Shown: piece after piece, positions 28,251 to 41,100 of the stretch
How positions within the stretch are numbered: position 1 is the stretch's first letter
How the letters are laid out: the number at the start of each line of letters is the position of its first letter
NCBI GenBank assembly: GCA_013399695.1
Contig: VXAU01001755.1
Location: forward strand, 561,048-625,047
Length of the DNA: 64,000 nt
Direction of reading: 5' to 3'
Origin: Formicarius rufipectus
Taxonomy: Eukaryota > Chordata > Aves > Passeriformes > Formicariidae
Notes under the pieces: model-generated
The model's input: the letters and a program-made list of their open reading frames with translations, nothing else
Database searches by the model: none
Told to the model about the DNA's origin: nothing
Made by a program: the position numbers and the translations under genes

Positions 28251-29691
28251 GTAACTCCTCCTAGCTGCCTTGCCGTCCCCAAGGATATCAGTCAAGATAG
28301 CTCAGGAAGCTGCTGCGGGAGACACAGCCTTCAGCACTCAGGGCATCAAGAAGAATGTGTCCCCTTCTGTGCTGTGAGTTGAGAGCCACAGGAGTGTTGT
28401 CAAGTCCCTCTCACATCTGAGTGAGCATCTCCATCTGTGTGCCTGAATGCAAGCATCAGTGTCTACCCAGCTGTATTCTCATAAAGTTTCTAACAGGGCT
28501 ATCACACCTACAGGAGGGAAATCCAATTTTCCCTCAAAGCAGTCTTTCCCCTGTGCTCGGACTTGCTAGTACTGCAGTGATCCACATGCAAAATGGGATC
28601 TTGTTTTAGCCTTTAGCTGGGAACAAGGATGCTCAGTTTTTCAGGCTCATGTCTAAGTTCTTTAGCAGTTGAAGCAGCCCACCACACATACACAATTGTT
28701 TTAGTACAGTCATGACGAAAACAGAGAGAAAGAGAACAGAGTATCAGGAATGAAGGGAATAATAGCTGTGAATGAGGAGATAAACTGGAGGATATGGGCC
28801 AGTTTGAAGCCTTTGTCCGCTGCTGATCAAAGTACAGCTCATGAGCCACTTGAGTTGTTGTGGGCCAAGTAAAAAGAAATTGACTAAGTAATTGTCTCTG
28901 CTTAATCTATATCTGATATGCTGTTTGACTGCACAGGACCTGAATAACTACGCTGAGCAAGTAAGACAAAGAAGCAGAGGACTCAGGGAGGACAATTGAG
29001 CCACCCTGTTCTGTTGAGCCCCAGAGGAGCTCTGATTCAGCTATTTGTACCAATTCTTTCACCATATGGCCCAAGCCCTGCCTGTAGATAAGCATGACAG
29101 GAATTCAAATAAAGACTACTTTGGGGTGCTGCTGCTTCTCTCACCAAGACAAATGCAATACATGTGGTTATCTCACTCAAGGAAGTTAAGTTTAAAAAAA
29201 AGCTTATTGCTGAAAATTGAACCTTGACTTATTTACAGTAGTATTTTCTACCCTGGTTGTTGTTTGTGTCCCACGATCTCAGAGGTACAGTCTGTCACAG
29301 ACTTTGGGTCTTATCCCATTTCTGTTTTCCATTTGTAACTTTTGGATGCCTTATAAATAATCCCAATACCTTTACAACTACTCTTCCTCTGCTTAAAAAT
29401 TATTCTCCAAGTGACTCTTTATTACCTTTTCAGAGTCTTAAAAGAGCCAATCCACTGGCAAGCCCACTATCTCTGCAACCCTTGCACAATGTGGGAGCAA
29501 GTAGTGATGGTATTTTTCACATACCTCCACCTAAATCTTCCAGGTGGAAACGGACCTAGTCTTCCTTCCCAATACTATTGAGATTGTCAAATATGTTTTA
29601 AGGTTATTGTTGTACCGCGTTTCTGTTTCCCTTTGGAAGAGAGTACAATTTTGACAGGCAACATGGTGGCAACAAAGTCCATGGTAACCAC
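28251..29691. other. Gene-free interval
   Basis: Unique sequence with short frames (28421-28609, 28613-28849, 28907-29095, 29257-29559) of at most 100 codons and no recognisable product. Confidence 0.55.
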
Positions 29692-29793
29692 TTGTTTGTT
29701 TTTGGTTTTGTTTTTTTTTGGTTGGTTGGTTTTTTGTTTGTTTGTTTTTTTTTGTTTTTGTTTGTTTTTGTTTTTGTTTTTGTTTTTTTTTTT
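29692..29793 (+). repeat. G/T-rich tract (about 100 bp)
   Basis: A pure G/T stretch that becomes regular (GTTTTT)n towards its right end before passing into a T-rich tail. Same class and orientation as the tracts at 1832, 7256, 31485 and 34116. Confidence 0.9.
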
Positions 29794-31484
29794 AATTTGC
29801 TTTAATTAGTGCCCTGTGAGGAACTTCTCTGAGAATTCCTGGCATAGGCAAGTTATTGGCATACTTCACTTTGAACTTAAACAGATCTAATGAAAGCCTA
29901 CTGCTGGCACCCACTGCTGCAGAAAACCATTGAGAACAGAGTATTTAACTGATACTCTGTCATAAATCCATAGAGGTATTCCAGAGCTAAACTACAATAG
30001 ATTTCAAGCAGCTAGAAGAGCTCTCTAGGGAATATTTAATCCCTTTTGAAGAGAGAGCCCTGTTCCACAGAACCCTATTTCCTTTTTCAGTGAGAATTAA
30101 TTTTTTTCAGTTATTTTGTTTAATGCATAGTGAAAGAAATCTCAGGTTTATAAAGCAATAATCATCTGCAGCTAGGATGTACTAAAGAAATGGGAGTGTG
30201 ACAATAGGAAAAGGTTTTATGAGACTGGCAGAGCTCTTCCACCAAAGCAGGCATGTGAAAAGAACTTCCACCACACCAACAATATATATATATTATATGA
30301 ATTTAAGAGGTTCTCCACAACAGGAGTTTAACTGCTGAAGCATTCATAATCTAGGTAAAACACAGAGCTGTGGAAAGAACTAAGGGCATGTATGGAGAAT
30401 GACTGCCCAAGGCATTTCATTGGATCTTCTCACCTTTCCACAAAAATAACTACTAGGAAATACAGTATATCATTTCATGCAAGGGCAGCGACCTCCGCTG
30501 GAAAATGAGAAATGCCCAAACTCCCTAGAACTTGCCTGGAAAGCAGCAGGTGATGACTGAAGTGCCTCCACTATTACAGGAGGGCTCCAAACATGCCCAT
30601 CTGCTCCCAGGACTGTGGAAAGCTGTGACCACATCTCTGCATTGGCTCAGATGTGCTGTGGGAGAGAGCAAGACAATGCAGACAAACACGGCTTTGCTCT
30701 CACCTCTGTATGCTGCAAACAGGAGCTGCTGCCCTCAGGACACCCCTTCCCTTCACAGTGATCCATAGCACAAGGAGCTATCACAGCATATGAAACAGCT
30801 TCTTTTTACCCCTGTTGCCTGTTTGTACACCTGGAGCAGCAGCCACAGGTGTCAAGGGCTCAGCTGGGTGCAATAGACAAACTCATGCAAAAGCCTAAGC
30901 AGCTCCTCCAAGCTGAACTCCACCCTGATTGTACTAGCAGCAGGACCAGGAACAGATGGGCCAGCTGGTCTTCAAAAACTATAATCACTCTCTAAACTAT
31001 GGCACTGGTATGCTTCCTCATGTGCTGGGAGTAGGAAGTCATTATCAGCTATTTTGGTTATTACAGTAGTTTGTTGTTGTGAGTCTTTTAGCCCGGTGAC
31101 AAGATACAACATAAAAATCTCTTCCACAAAATCTGTGATCCCATGGTGTCTTCAGTTCATCACTGGAAGGCAGCCAGCATCGCCAAGCAGCATTGCAACT
31201 TTGTCATTTTTATAAAACATTAATAAAACATGCCCCTTATTAAGTGCTTGGAAAGTATTCCTGGTTTAAATTGATGGATGAACAAAGAAACAGCAATTTG
31301 CTGTTGGGGAATGCTTTATTTGCTCTTCACCACAGGAAGGTGGATAGGAAAACAAAGTCACCCAAGTTGGAAACAAACAAATTAAATGCATTCAATTAGC
31401 TAATGGAGTGTCTCACAAAAGGTTGCACTATTAGAAAATTAAATTAGGTCTTCCTAATATGCTGAGTCATTAACACTTGGTGCT
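29794..31484. other. Gene-free interval
   Basis: Unique sequence containing a small AT repeat near 30284-30298. The single listed frame (30532-30768, 78 codons) is unrecognised. Confidence 0.55.
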
Positions 31485-31629
31485 TGTGGGTTTTTGGTTT
31501 GGTTTGGTTGTGGGTTGTTGTTTTTTGTGGGTTTTTTTGTTTGTTTGTTTGGTTTTGTCTTTGGTTTTTTTTGTGTTTTTGTTTTGGTTTTTGTTTTGTT
31601 TGGTTTTGTTTGTTTGTTTTGTTTGTTTT
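31485..31629 (+). repeat. G/T-rich tract (about 145 bp)
   Basis: Pure G/T apart from one or two C bases, with GGTTTT, GTTTGTTT and GGGTTTTT units. Frames read through it on both strands are low-complexity artefacts. Confidence 0.9.
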
Positions 31630-34115
31630 CTTAAGAAATTGCCTGAAATACTCAGGGGACTATTTCTCACCATCGGCTTTTTACTTTTCCTGCCGTACCT
31701 TTCAGTCCTGATTCTCTTCAGTCTTCAAAATAGTGCTAATTTGTGAAAAGCATTCTAAGCTAAATAACTTTGGTGTAACTCATGAGTACAAGGAACATAT
31801 TTCAGATTTTTCTAAAGGAACATGATGTCCTCAGAGATCAGTTTACTGATGATTTTAGTACCACCAGTTACAAAAAGACTCAACTCAAGCAAGTTCATTG
31901 GTGGCTTCCTATGCCTTTTTACAACAACTGAAAAAGGGGGATAGAAGCACCTCGATTTTGCAATCCTGCCCTCATAATGCTATTCTAAATGAGCTAAACC
32001 AACTTACATGAGTTTAATTAATGTCAGCATGACTTTTGCTGGGGACAGCAACAGATTGGGGAGACACACCTCTTAGTGCACGAGTACAGTGGTGTGCTCT
32101 GCGTAGCGTAGTGGCAGAGACTACTCATTCCCTTCACACCATCCCCATTGGAATGCTTCAGGCTGTGTGGTTAGCAAATGCAGTGCATGATCAGTCACAT
32201 CTTTGTAACTCCACCTAGACCTTGCTGAAGAGGCAGAAGGAAGGAACGAGCATATTTCCTGCAAGTACCTACCTAATAAGTGCACCTATTTTCATAGCAC
32301 ACTCTTTGCAAGCATATCTGATCTCTCATCCACATCATGAGGTGAGGGGTCCTAGGTGACCCCTACCCATGCTAGAGGGGAGGCTGGAGAAAGGAGCAGT
32401 CCTTAGTGTTGCCTCTAGTTCTCAGCGAAGGGGAACTGATCTGTCCCATGTTAAAACCCAAAGTCTGCACTGAAGATAGCTCAACAGCAGGAAGCACAGC
32501 GGGAGCGTTGAAAAAGAGCCAGCTAGAGACATAAGGGCACTTTTCAACAAGAATATTTCTTTTGCAGGCAAATAAAAGACTCAGGTACATGTGGAGAGTC
32601 ATTATCTTCATGCACTTAAAATCAAACTCTTTGCTGGGTGAGATTTGGCATGCCCTTATGTAAGTAAATTCTTTTTATCTGCTTCTAGCTTAATAGGGAC
32701 TCGACTATTTTGAGAACTCATAGGTCTTATTGCTATGGAAACTAACTCTGTATCTTTAGGTCAGTCTTGCTATCTCTGATTTGCAGGGTCCACATCTAAT
32801 GTTTAATTAAAAAAAAAAAAAAAAAAGAAAAAAAAAGCCTAGTTGTTTTTGCTGTTTCAGCCTCACTCCCCAATACCCTTTGTCTCACTCCTGTTTCCAA
32901 AAGCAGGAAGAAAAATTGGGATATTAGCAGTCCAACGCATTGGTTTCAATGTCAACAAGAAGTGAGGGGATTTATGTTGATGGTGCAGACAGTCAACATA
33001 GAAACATCAACAGGCAAGTTGACCTCATCCTATGGTAAAAATCCACATAGGGAAACCTGGCCTTGTGCAGTTGTCCTCACCTTGTTACTCTCTTTCTTGG
33101 GTGAGTCAGAATGCTCACTGATGCTCTGAAATGCTGAAAAACTCTTTTCCAATCCATAGATCAATAGTGGGAGGATTTACCACTTGAATGGACAAAGAGA
33201 ACTGCTGCCACAGAAGTGATTGAGCTGACAAGTCAGTAAAGCAAACTGTCCCCATCTTTTGTTGGAACATCTGCCTTATTATGAAATTCAGCGGTTTCCC
33301 TCTCCCTCACAACCTTTCTCCTTCTGCACAACTTCATCTACCCTCATCTTAACATATAACCAAACTTGGACCAGCAACATTCCTGGGATGATATAAGAGG
33401 GGTAAACATCCGAATGGGAAAACTAATATGTGACACTTCAGCCTCTTTGTAAATCTGCCAGAACTATAAGGTGTTGCATTTCTTTGGGTTGCTTTTTCTT
33501 GGGAGTGAAAATTTTGGCTTTTTCAGAGGTAGTTCAAGGACCAATATATGTCACTATTTCACGGCCTCAGATGACTTTTCTATGTAATTAAAAATCAGAG
33601 AGAATTCACACCCAGAACTTTTTTAAGTTGCTGAAATTCTACTAATTTGGTAACACTGCAGGTTTTTCCTTGCTTTTCTTATTCAAAAAAAAAGTTGCCT
33701 CTTCACTGACACAAAGGTTATTTTGTTGTTCTCCATAAAAGAAAAAAGAATTATTTCAGATGTGATATATACCCACCCTTTTGCTCAGAAATGGGATGCA
33801 CTGAAAATTTTGCTGTAAAAAAGTTACTCTTTTGGCAAAGATGGTAAATCTACCAAGTAGGCAGTGCCTGTCAGTAAAAATGAAATATTTTCTTCCAAAA
33901 TGCTAACATATATACCTGTTTAATACATTACTTCCTGTTATAGCACATATAATCTATATATTCTAGTACAGGACAAATGTGCCTTGTCTCAGGGGCATCA
34001 GCTTTAGGAGGAGTTCTGTCCACACTTTTTTTTGCTCTTTTCAGTTTTAAGTGATTTATTGATTTGTTTTTTCCTCCTTTGGAATAAGAGGCTCTTCTGC
34101 TGGTGCAAAGATGAT
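31630..34115. other. Gene-free interval with an A-rich run
   Basis: Unique sequence. The only clear repeat is an A-rich run at 32809-32836. Short frames at 32036-32218 and 32372-32611 are unsupported. Confidence 0.55.
32809..32836 (+). repeat. Poly(A) run with one interruption
   Basis: About 28 bases of A with a single G. No retrocopy body or target-site duplication was recognised beside it. Confidence 0.85.
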
Positions 34116-34174
34116 TGGATTTTGTTTGTTTGTTTGTTTTTGTTTGGTTGATTTTGTATATTTGTTTGTTTTTT
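34116..34174 (+). repeat. G/T-rich tract (about 60 bp)
   Basis: (GTTT)n with GGTTG interruptions, ending in TTTTTTCCCC. It is the shortest and most diverged of the plus-strand G/T tracts. Confidence 0.75.
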
Positions 34175-34973
34175 CCCCAGAAAAGCTTGTGTTTCTATTA
34201 AACTCATGCAGCTCTTTTTTTTTTTTTCCTTTCTGAATTCTCCCCCTCAGTCTGTATGAGTGAAATCCCTATCTCACTGTGCTTTCTCTTTATGCAAGGC
34301 AAATATTAAATATACAAGATCATAGGCCAGCACTGAAATTTTGTGACAATCAGGATTATGTAATGGTGGAAAATGAGAAGAAAGTGTTTCTTAAAGGTTT
34401 AAGGGCACTCAGCTTCAACAGACGGGGAAACCCCACCAGTTTAACTCTTGTAATGGACAACAGTGACATACACTCTGCTTACTGGGATATTATTCCATAG
34501 AGGAATGCAACATAAACCAGTAGTTAAACTAGGACAGATGTTTCTGGAAAGATTTAGAAGATGTTTATTTTATATGATTAGTGATTAAATATGCAATGTT
34601 CTTGGGTATGTCATCCTCATGACTTCCCACAAGACATAATATTTTCCTTGTTGGAAAAAGCAAATAACTAAGTTGTAGGCAGCTTTTAGTAACTGAGATA
34701 TTTTAGACTGGTGATGTAGCTGTTTAGGCTACATTAGCAAGACCATCCTCCAGCCCAACCACTTCCCTGGGCTTGCTTCCCTTATTCCCTGCATACCTTA
34801 AAAATGCTTCCCCCATCTTCCAGTCACCCTTTCCCAGCCCAGCGCTGGTACTTTTCCTGGTAGTTTTCCAAGGAGGAACTTCCAACCTCACTCCTGTGAC
34901 CACCACTTAGAATAAAACCTTCTTCTTACTGTAATTCACTGGATGGCTCTCTTTGGTCTTAAGAAATTAAGAA

Positions 34974-35040
34974 ATTCACCACCACACTCTGGGCCCCACC
35001 TTCCAGCCAGTTTCTTACCCAGCAAAGAGTACACCTGTCC
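34974..35040 (-). mobile_element. Small CR1 LINE ORF2 fragment
   Basis: These 67 bases match, in the same orientation, the CR1 segment at 36299-36360 of the larger copy: both carry TTCACCACCAC, CTCTGGGCCCCACC and CAGTTTCTTACCCAGCAAAG in order. In CR1 this is the antisense of part of the reverse-transcriptase region. The fragment keeps a CCTGTCC stretch that the larger copy has lost, so it is not a simple recent duplicate of it. Flanking sequence on both sides is not recognisable as CR1. Confidence 0.7.
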
Positions 35041-35433
35041 AAAATTTTTCTAAGGTGTGACACTGGCAAATGGGGGTTTCTTTCACAAAGCTCACAAAAG
35101 TCTCAGTTATTGCAGTAAAACTGCTGCAGTCTTCTCCAAGTGCATGCTTGTAGTCACTTAAAGAGAAAAAAATTAAAAAGCACTGCAGTTAATATGATTC
35201 TGTGAAATCAGCCGATTTAAGACTTCTTACACTCAAAGTTGCATTAATATAATCTCCTTTAGCTAATCAGGTGAGTTGGGTGTAGAATGCACCAAATCCT
35301 CTACTGCAGATGAAAAAGACCAAGCAACTGCAAAAAAAGGGAGGTGTGAGCTCTGTCTTCCTTTCTCTCTCAAGCCTCCCATCCCTTCAGAACCAAAGCA
35401 GACCTTTCTCACTGGAGCAGGGACAGCACAGAA

Positions 35434-36600
35434 GAATCATGAGATAATTTAGGTTTGAAAAGACCTTTAGGATCATCAAGTACAACCATTAACCCAGCAC
35501 TGCCACATCTACCACTAAACCATGTCCCCAGGTATCACATCTACACATCTCTAAACACCTCAGTGACTCAATCACTTCCCTGGGCAGCCTGTTCCAGTGC
35601 TTCACAATCTTTCCTGTGAAGAAATGTTTCCTAATATTCAATCTAAACCTCACCTAGTGCAAGCTGAGGCCATTTCCTCTGGTCCTATCACTTGTTACCT
35701 GGGAGAAGAGACTGACTCCCACCTCCCTACAGTCTCTTTTTATTTCCTGTCTCTGGACACACTCCAGCCCCTCAATGTCTTTCTTGCAGTGAGGAGCTCA
35801 AAACTGACAACAGGATTTGAGTTGCATCCTCACCAGAGCCAAGTACAGAGGGACAATCACTGTCCTGATCCTGCTGGCCACACTATTGATGATACAGGCC
35901 AGGATCCATTGGTCTTCTTGGCCACCTGGGCACGCTGCTGGCTCATGTTCAGCCGCTGTCAACCAACACCCCCAGGTCACTTTCTGCTGGGTGGTTTTCC
36001 AGTCACTCCATCCCCAGCCTGTAGCACTGCAGGGGGTTATTGTGACCCAGTGGCCAGAGCTGGCACTTCACCTTATTGAACCACATACAATTGGCCTCGG
36101 TCCATCAATCCAGCCCATCCAGATCCCTCTGCAGAGCCCTCCTGCCCTCCAGCAGATCAACACTCCCACCCAATTTGGTTTCATCTGTGAACTGAATGAG
36201 GAGGCACTTGGTCCCCTTGTCTAGGTATTAAGGTATTGAAAAGGACTGACTCCACTGGAGAACCTCACTTGTGACTGGCCACCAGCTGGAGATAACTCCA
36301 TTCACCACCACCCTCTGGGCCCCACCAGCCAGCCAGTTTCTTACCCAGCAAAGAGTCCAAGCCATGAACAGTCAGTTTCTCCAGAATGCTGGGGAAACTA
36401 TGTCAAGGAATTTACTAAAGTCCAACTAGACTACCTCCACAGCCTTTCCCTCATCCACCAAGCAGGTCACCTTGTCACAGAATGAGATCTGGTTGCTCAA
36501 TTAGGATGTGTTTTTCACAGACCCATGCTGTCTGGACCTGATTCCCTGACTGTCTTGCACCTGCCATGTACATATCTTCATGATGTCCTTACTGGTCTCC
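35434..36600 (-). mobile_element. CR1 LINE, 5'-truncated copy with dead ORF2
   Basis: CR1 is the main non-LTR retrotransposon of birds; ORF2 encodes endonuclease and reverse transcriptase. On the minus strand the element runs from RT motifs near 36600 down to its 3' end near 35434, where the typical CR1 end (plus strand AGGTTTGAAAAGACCTTTAG, then ATCATCAAGT) is seen. A minus frame at 35798-35980 preserves the late ORF2 block (VASR..., then VPLYLALVRMQL), and QCA/LNMS-type sequence is recognisable upstream. The catalytic FADD box reads FTDE at about 36179-36197, replacing the second aspartate, and frameshifts and stops break the rest. Long frames on the plus strand here (35597-36079, 35817-36224) are antisense shadows. 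Boundary on the right is approximate. Confidence 0.93.
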
Positions 36601-38077
36601 TCCCTGCTGCCTTCCCTGTCCTTCATCTTTTACCTGACAAGCACTGTCTTGGGTACCAACCCAGAGACCTGTGGCTTCTGCATCCTCCCACCCCACTTTC
36701 CCTGAGTAACTGCACCCACACTGCCACAAGGCCAGATCAAGCTCCTTTCTTCTTTTTTAAGGAATAAAGGACCACATCACTTTCTTGAAGGCAAAGCAGT
36801 GTTGTTTTCCCCATCTCATTCTTACTATGTACTTCCACATTGATGAACTCCTCTTTGATTTCTTACCTTCCATATACCCTCCTTTTCTGGTTCCCTACTC
36901 ATTGCTCAGTGATCTCCAGCCTCTGGAACCAGGGCCAGCATTGGAGAGAGGGGGACACGGTGGGACATCACCATGCAGGGCTGTGCCTGCAGGAAGCAGA
37001 ATGTCATAGGACATAGCTGGGCCTGGTGTTCTGAGTTTGCCATACAAAGGGGTTACCCTCTGCTACTGCGACAGGTTTTGAGCCCTCGGTTCCCTCAGCC
37101 TCCTTCATCTTTTTCCTCTGACTTTTGTTCTGCTTTCCAACACTAAGCATGAAGCTGGAGTAGCCAGAAAGACAACTGCTGTTCTTTTCCAACTACCTTT
37201 CCTGTGCATCCAGCTTTCATGAGATTAAACATCTTTGTTTTATTGTGAATCTTTTTGGCCAGTAGATGATGGCTGTTGAAGGAAGCTTGACTGTAGAAGT
37301 GCTGAAGCTCTCTGCTGAGGTTGAAAGGCAAAATACTGGGGAGACCTCTGTATACTAGTCAAACAGCAAGCCTTTCTCAGGCTTCTACTTCTTAAATGCT
37401 CAGCTGCTACTAAATACGTTGTTTTTATCTCATTTATAGAATGATTCCCTACTCTGAGGCCTTTTCTATATATGTTTGCTATGGTATGGCAATATATTAT
37501 TTTTCTCATCAGCCTGGGGTCACAGATATTGATACAGCTCTTACACCACTGCAATCCAAATGATTTCAGGGGAATTACTTCCCATTACAGCAAGTGTAAT
37601 CATAATGAATAAATACACCATTTCTCTGCTATTCACTGGTAACACTGTAAAGCTCACTGCAATAGTCAGAGAAAGCAGGAGATTGACTCTTGTTTGACTC
37701 TGGGCATCTTGTGTGATATGCAGGGCATCCTCTTTCGCACTGAGAACCAGATCTGCTCTAAGAGAGCAGAGAAGAGCCAGTGACATAATAATTATGTAGT
37801 ATCTATTCTTACTATCAAATTGGAAATACTTTTTTATTTTCTCTAAATCTTTCTGTTGGGAATCAAAGTATTCAAACCATTCAGTCACCCAGAGAGGGCT
37901 TTCATCCTCATCTTGTAAATGGGAAAATCCTGAGACACAGAGAGCTTAAACTTTTTGTCCTTGGTCATAGATGTGATGGAGACAAATATAGTACTGTGTT
38001 CCAGACTGCCACTTGAATACATTTAACCACAAGACCATCCTTTTTCATTAGTTCTTAGTGTTTAATTTATACACAAA

Positions 38078-38118
38078 CATAAGAAGGCAACAAAAGAAAG
38101 CATAAGAAGGCAACAAAA
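38078..38118. repeat. Short tandem duplication, 23-bp period
   Basis: The 18-base string CATAAGAAGGCAACAAAA occurs perfectly at 38078-38095 and again at 38101-38118. Confidence 0.9.
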
Positions 38119-41100
38119 CAAGAGAAGCTTAGGTTCAGATCCACCACAAATCAGACACACAAAGCTACGAAACTGCATCCAGCCAACATGTGGTTGCTGT
38201 AGAAAAGGCTGGCAGTTGCCTCCCTATGCAGAGATCAGTTATCATTGCATACCATGGAGATACTCCCTGGATGGGCTGTAAGTTATTTTGGAAGGGGAAG
38301 AGAAAGGATCTTTCAAAGCCAGACATGTTCTGAAGACACATCCTCACAAGCAGACTCAGGAACCACCAACCCAAAGCATGTTCTAACTAGATCTCAAGTC
38401 ACAAATGCCTTGGGGAACCCTACTGGGTCTGTCTAGCCTTCTGTTTCCTTTCATGTGCATTAATAGAATAGTCTATCCCAATTTTTTAATCCAGAAGTTA
38501 CTAATGACAATCTTTCTCTTCCCAAGATTAATGCATTTTTTCCTGGTATTTTCCTTTAAGACAAAAAGGAATAATGAATTCCTCAATAATTAACATCTTG
38601 CAGTTCTTTGTAATGAAGATTTCATGTATTCTCTCAGTAGCTTCTTTCCCCATGGATGTAAGCATGGCTAGTGATAAGGCTAGGGTGGTATTCTTCTGAG
38701 CTTTGCCTATGCACTGAGCTATATTTACTGAAGAGAGCAGCAGCAAAATGGTTCGAAACATGGATATTTTCAGAGGCAAAGCTAGCAGTTCAAGCTCATA
38801 GCTGTCATGTCTCACTATACACAGTGTTGTTTCCAATGGACAAGTTAGTTTTCCTACCTTCACACCATCAGCTGCACACTCACGCCAATCTTTGTTATAT
38901 ACAAGTCCTAGAATATACTTCTGTTTTAAGCAATGAACTACTAAAATGACTTTCTTGCCTGTGCCCCTTGCTGATACATTCTCACTAATGAACATACCTT
39001 CCATTTTTCTTTAAAGTAAACAGATTTCATCTTCCCTTCTCACTCTCCACCTCTGAGTTAGAAATGCCAGGAATTACAATTGCTGATTCTGTGCTTGCTG
39101 AAGGACTACTAAGAACTGCAGCCTTGGTACAAGCAGAAATTTAACCTGCTGTTTTCTCAGCCTTCAGCTAAGGGAAAGAGGATGTTGTCTCTTGCATAAA
39201 GGGGTTTCACAAGGAATTCACATGACCTGTTCTCAGTCACTGCTGGCTTACCATTTGAGTTAGAATTGCAAGCAAATGAGTAGGGATTTTCTTGGCTTGA
39301 CAAAATGTTTTACTTAAAAAAAATCATGAAAATATTGCAGCTTAAGTTTCTCTCATTTCTTATGTCACTAACTCATGACTTATGGGCTACCCCATAGCAA
39401 AACCACGGAAGCTGAGATTTAATATTTGCAGCAACTGATTTGCACAGGCTACAAAAAATGCTTTCACAGATTTGCAGACAAGAATAAAGAACCAAGAACA
39501 GCTCAATCCCTTTGTTCCCACTGTAGTTTGCACTGTTGCAAAAGGCAGTTCAATTTCATATAATCACAACAGCAACAGCTATAACAGAATACATTAACAA
39601 CACATTTGTTCAATAAAACAATGCCATTTCACAAAAGGTCATGCTTTGAGTTTTGAGGAGACTGCTAGTCATTTGCTTAAATGCCAATATATCACAAACC
39701 TTTGACTTGTCTATTCCCTAGCTGCCTTAGCTACAAAAATGAGACAAACAGTGTTTGCCTACCTTCTCAGATGCTGAAATATATAGCTGTAAATTAAAAA
39801 TACATAGTACTGAATATTTAAAGTGAGGCACATGTGAAATAAGACATACAATTCCATAAAGTGGGTAACATATGGGAAGTGCACTTTGAAGAGTTTCCTT
39901 GGGAAAAACAATTTTCTGGGAAAAAACAGTAATTGCGAGTTTAAGCAGTTCACCTAATTGTGCACAACATTCCATGGCATTTATTTAGAATCCAGCTAGT
40001 TCATACTAAACTTTAAATACTTAAAGACAAACTACCATTTCAGGGAGTTTCTCCTTTCCACCTGAATGACTGCAGCCACAGCACTCTGTTTCCAGTGACA
40101 ATGTGAAGAACACCAACATGGATATACACCATTTCTGCATTATCTCATCCGTAGCTCTAAAATGTTATTCCCTATCATTTCAGTCTGCATCCTGTAAAGC
40201 TTCAAACATATTTGAAAGGCAACTCTTATGCTAGAAAAAAATGTACTTTTACCTTAGGGTAAATTTATTGTATCATTTTATCTGTAACCTCCTACTGAAT
40301 AGAGGAATTCAGCTTTTTGTCCATTTGTCTCTCAGGCACTTAGTTAATGAAGGAGAAGAATTTTCCTGATTTTATTGGCTAAATTTTAGTCTTTTTAAAA
40401 TGTTGTCCAAGCAAAAAGATGAATATTCATCAGTCCAGGTAGATGGAGAGAAATACAGTACTGCCTATGATATTAATTTTTCTCTTTTTTTCTTCTGTGT
40501 GATATTTAAAAGAAGTCAGGTGTCTGTGAGTCAAGTATTACTACTCAGTAGCACCTGTAACTATGATTATTTTTTAAAGAAATATTTTTTACGATTTATA
40601 TACTTTCCAAAGAAACTACTTGATTAAATTGAATGGCACATGGATAGTTTCATCTTTAAAAGATTCAGCTGCAATGTATCACCTTTATCTCAGAATTTGG
40701 AGAATGTAAAAGTACATTTCTTTCCCCATATTATATAAAAACCTAGGAAAAGGAATAGGTCTTGCTAGCTGTCGTACCTAGTAACTCCATAAACACCATC
40801 TGGAATTCCTCAACTGTGCCATCATGAGAAGGTTGTGCTTTTGGAGTTTCCACCTGACCAAGCTTCTGGCAAGCAGTTCATCATTCTCAGAAACAATCTA
40901 CAAAAATTTGTTACCCAAGGTCTGCAAATATGCCCAATACTGCACGTGTTCCATGTCCTTTGAACAGGCAAAAGACAGAATGGATGTAGAGATGAGAAGG
41001 TATGAAAATAATGCAAAGTGAGAGGTGGCCATGGTGGAAAAAGATGAGCTTAGCGAAGTCCAAACCCAAAAAGACGGGAGAAAAGGCTGCAGGTCAGGAG

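Noticed and set aside
31470..31746. Overlapping plus and minus frames of 67-89 codons rich in Phe/Val/Leu or Lys/Thr/Gln
   Set aside because: All are translations of the G/T tract at 31485-31629.
35597..36224. Plus-strand frames of 160 and 135 codons
   Set aside because: They are antisense to the CR1 element, whose coding strand here is minus.
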